Assembly (NCBI GenBank): GCA_028277195.1
Contig: JANQGS010000265.1
Span: forward strand, 1 to 5,523
Direction: 5' to 3'
DNA length: 5,523 bases
Source of the DNA: Candidatus Gastranaerophilales bacterium
Lineage (GTDB): Bacteria > Cyanobacteriota > Vampirovibrionia > Gastranaerophilales > UBA9971
Under the pieces are notes generated by a model. The model was given only the letters and a program-made list of their open reading frames with translations, was not told the DNA's origin and ran no database searches. Made by a program: the position numbers and the translations under genes. This document shows, in pieces, positions 5,143 through 5,523 of the stretch; position 1 is the first letter of the stretch; every line of letters begins with the position of its first letter.

Positions 5143-5523
5143 CTAACCGACAAATCCCTCTGAGACGTCCTCATCTTCCTCCTCTTCGTCTTCTTCAAAG
5201 TCTTCATCTTCGGTTTCTTCGCGTTCTGATGGCATGGAGTGGTCTTTTTCACTGCCGGCGATTCTTATTGCTTCTTCCCAGGTGGCTTTGAGGTCTTTAA
5301 GGTGGCGCAGCACTTCTTCCGCCATTGCCGGGCTTTTTTGGATATTTGCCTGGACCAGCCTGTAGTGCAGGTATTCATACAGGCTGTATAAATTTTTGCA
5401 CGCATCCCCGCCGGCTTCTATGTCAAGGGTATTCATAAACTCGGAAATAATACGCTGCGCGCCTATTATGTTATTGTGGGATTCCTGGATATTATTTTCA
5501 TCAAGGGCTTTCAATGCCTTGTT
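5143..5523 (-). CDS. fliS: Flagellin export chaperone FliS (5' end outside window)
   Basis: The C-terminal 126 residues of FliS, a cytoplasmic four-helix chaperone that binds the disordered C terminus of flagellin and delivers it to the flagellar export gate. The frame stays open to the window edge, so the true start lies further right; by comparison with FliS of about 130 residues, some 40-45 residues are missing. An internal TTG at 5514 should not be taken as the start. Recognisable family segments are IIGAQRIISEFMNTLD, the NLYSLYEYLHYRLVQANI core, and the final helix LKDLKATWEEAI. After the normal end of the family fold there are about 37 extra residues, including a run of 18 with 16 Glu/Asp. 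It is followed 8 nt later by the probable fliT; fliD is expected upstream, off the window. Confidence 0.9.
   Translation of the reverse strand, partial: NKALKALDENNIQESHNNIIGAQRIISEFMNTLDIEAGGDACKNLYSLYEYLHYRLVQANIQKSPAMAEEVLRHLKDLKATWEEAIRIAGSEKDHSMPSEREETEDEDFEEDEEEEDEDVSEGFVG
5167..5220 (-). other. Low-complexity GA-rich tract encoding the acidic FliS tail
   Basis: Eighteen codons, 16 of them GAA, GAG, GAT or GAC, broken only by one Thr and one Phe codon. The coding strand is almost all purine except at third positions. The codons are mixed and not a pure repeat, so this is a biased protein segment more than a simple microsatellite, though slippage within it is conceivable. Confidence 0.75.

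Noticed and set aside
4944..5291. Plus-strand open frame of 115 codons, rich in Arg, Ser, Phe and Leu
   Set aside because: Antisense to fliT and fliS; the Leu/Arg-rich end is the reverse reading of the GA-rich acidic tail.

Overview
The window looks like ordinary chromosomal DNA from a motile, amino-acid-prototrophic bacterium. GC content is moderate (roughly 40-45% judged by eye) and genes are packed tightly. The gene types are a YhaM-type OB-fold/HD exonuclease, a Thermotoga-like type I-beta DAHP synthase, MetX, and a FliS/FliT pair. They suit a Firmicutes-like anaerobe or one of the deeper or candidate phyla that share this gene stock. I cannot name the taxon from the sequence alone. No rRNA, tRNA, CRISPR, mobile element or phage gene is visible.

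Layout. (1) Positions 31-3494, minus strand: a four-gene cluster read from right to left. The order is a Bax-inhibitor-1/YccA-type seven-helix membrane protein, DAHP synthase (first step of the shikimate pathway), a nitrilase-superfamily C-N hydrolase close to omega-amidases, and a YhaM-type 3'-5' exonuclease with an HD domain. The gaps are 36, 8 and 12 nt. All four genes have a Shine-Dalgarno site, and the last two sites touch the stop codon of the gene before, so this reads as one operon. (2) Positions 3495-3623: a 129-bp AT-rich divergent intergenic region with a promoter facing each way. (3) Positions 3624-4739, plus strand: metX, homoserine O-acetyltransferase, which activates homoserine for methionine synthesis. 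(4) Positions 4772-5523, minus strand: the end of a flagellar operon, with the 3' part of fliS (cut by the window edge) and a small helical protein that is probably FliT. It converges on metX across 32 bp.

How the genes relate. DAHP synthase and MetX are unrelated biosynthetic steps (aromatic amino acids and methionine). An omega-amidase could serve both, by removing the oxo-amide made when glutamine transaminates the keto acids of Phe, Tyr or Met; this is inference. The exonuclease and the Bax-inhibitor protein look like housekeeping passengers. The FliS/FliT pair belongs to flagellar filament and cap export.

The most notable observations are three. metX appears to be expressed as a leaderless mRNA: a perfect extended -10 (TG-G-TATAAT) sits so close that the predicted start site falls on or next to the ATG, and there is no ribosome binding site. 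FliS carries an unusual C-terminal tail rich in Glu and Asp. A T6-C-T6 tract lies where it could act as an UP element for both divergent promoters. I see no strong evidence for an undescribed multi-gene system here.
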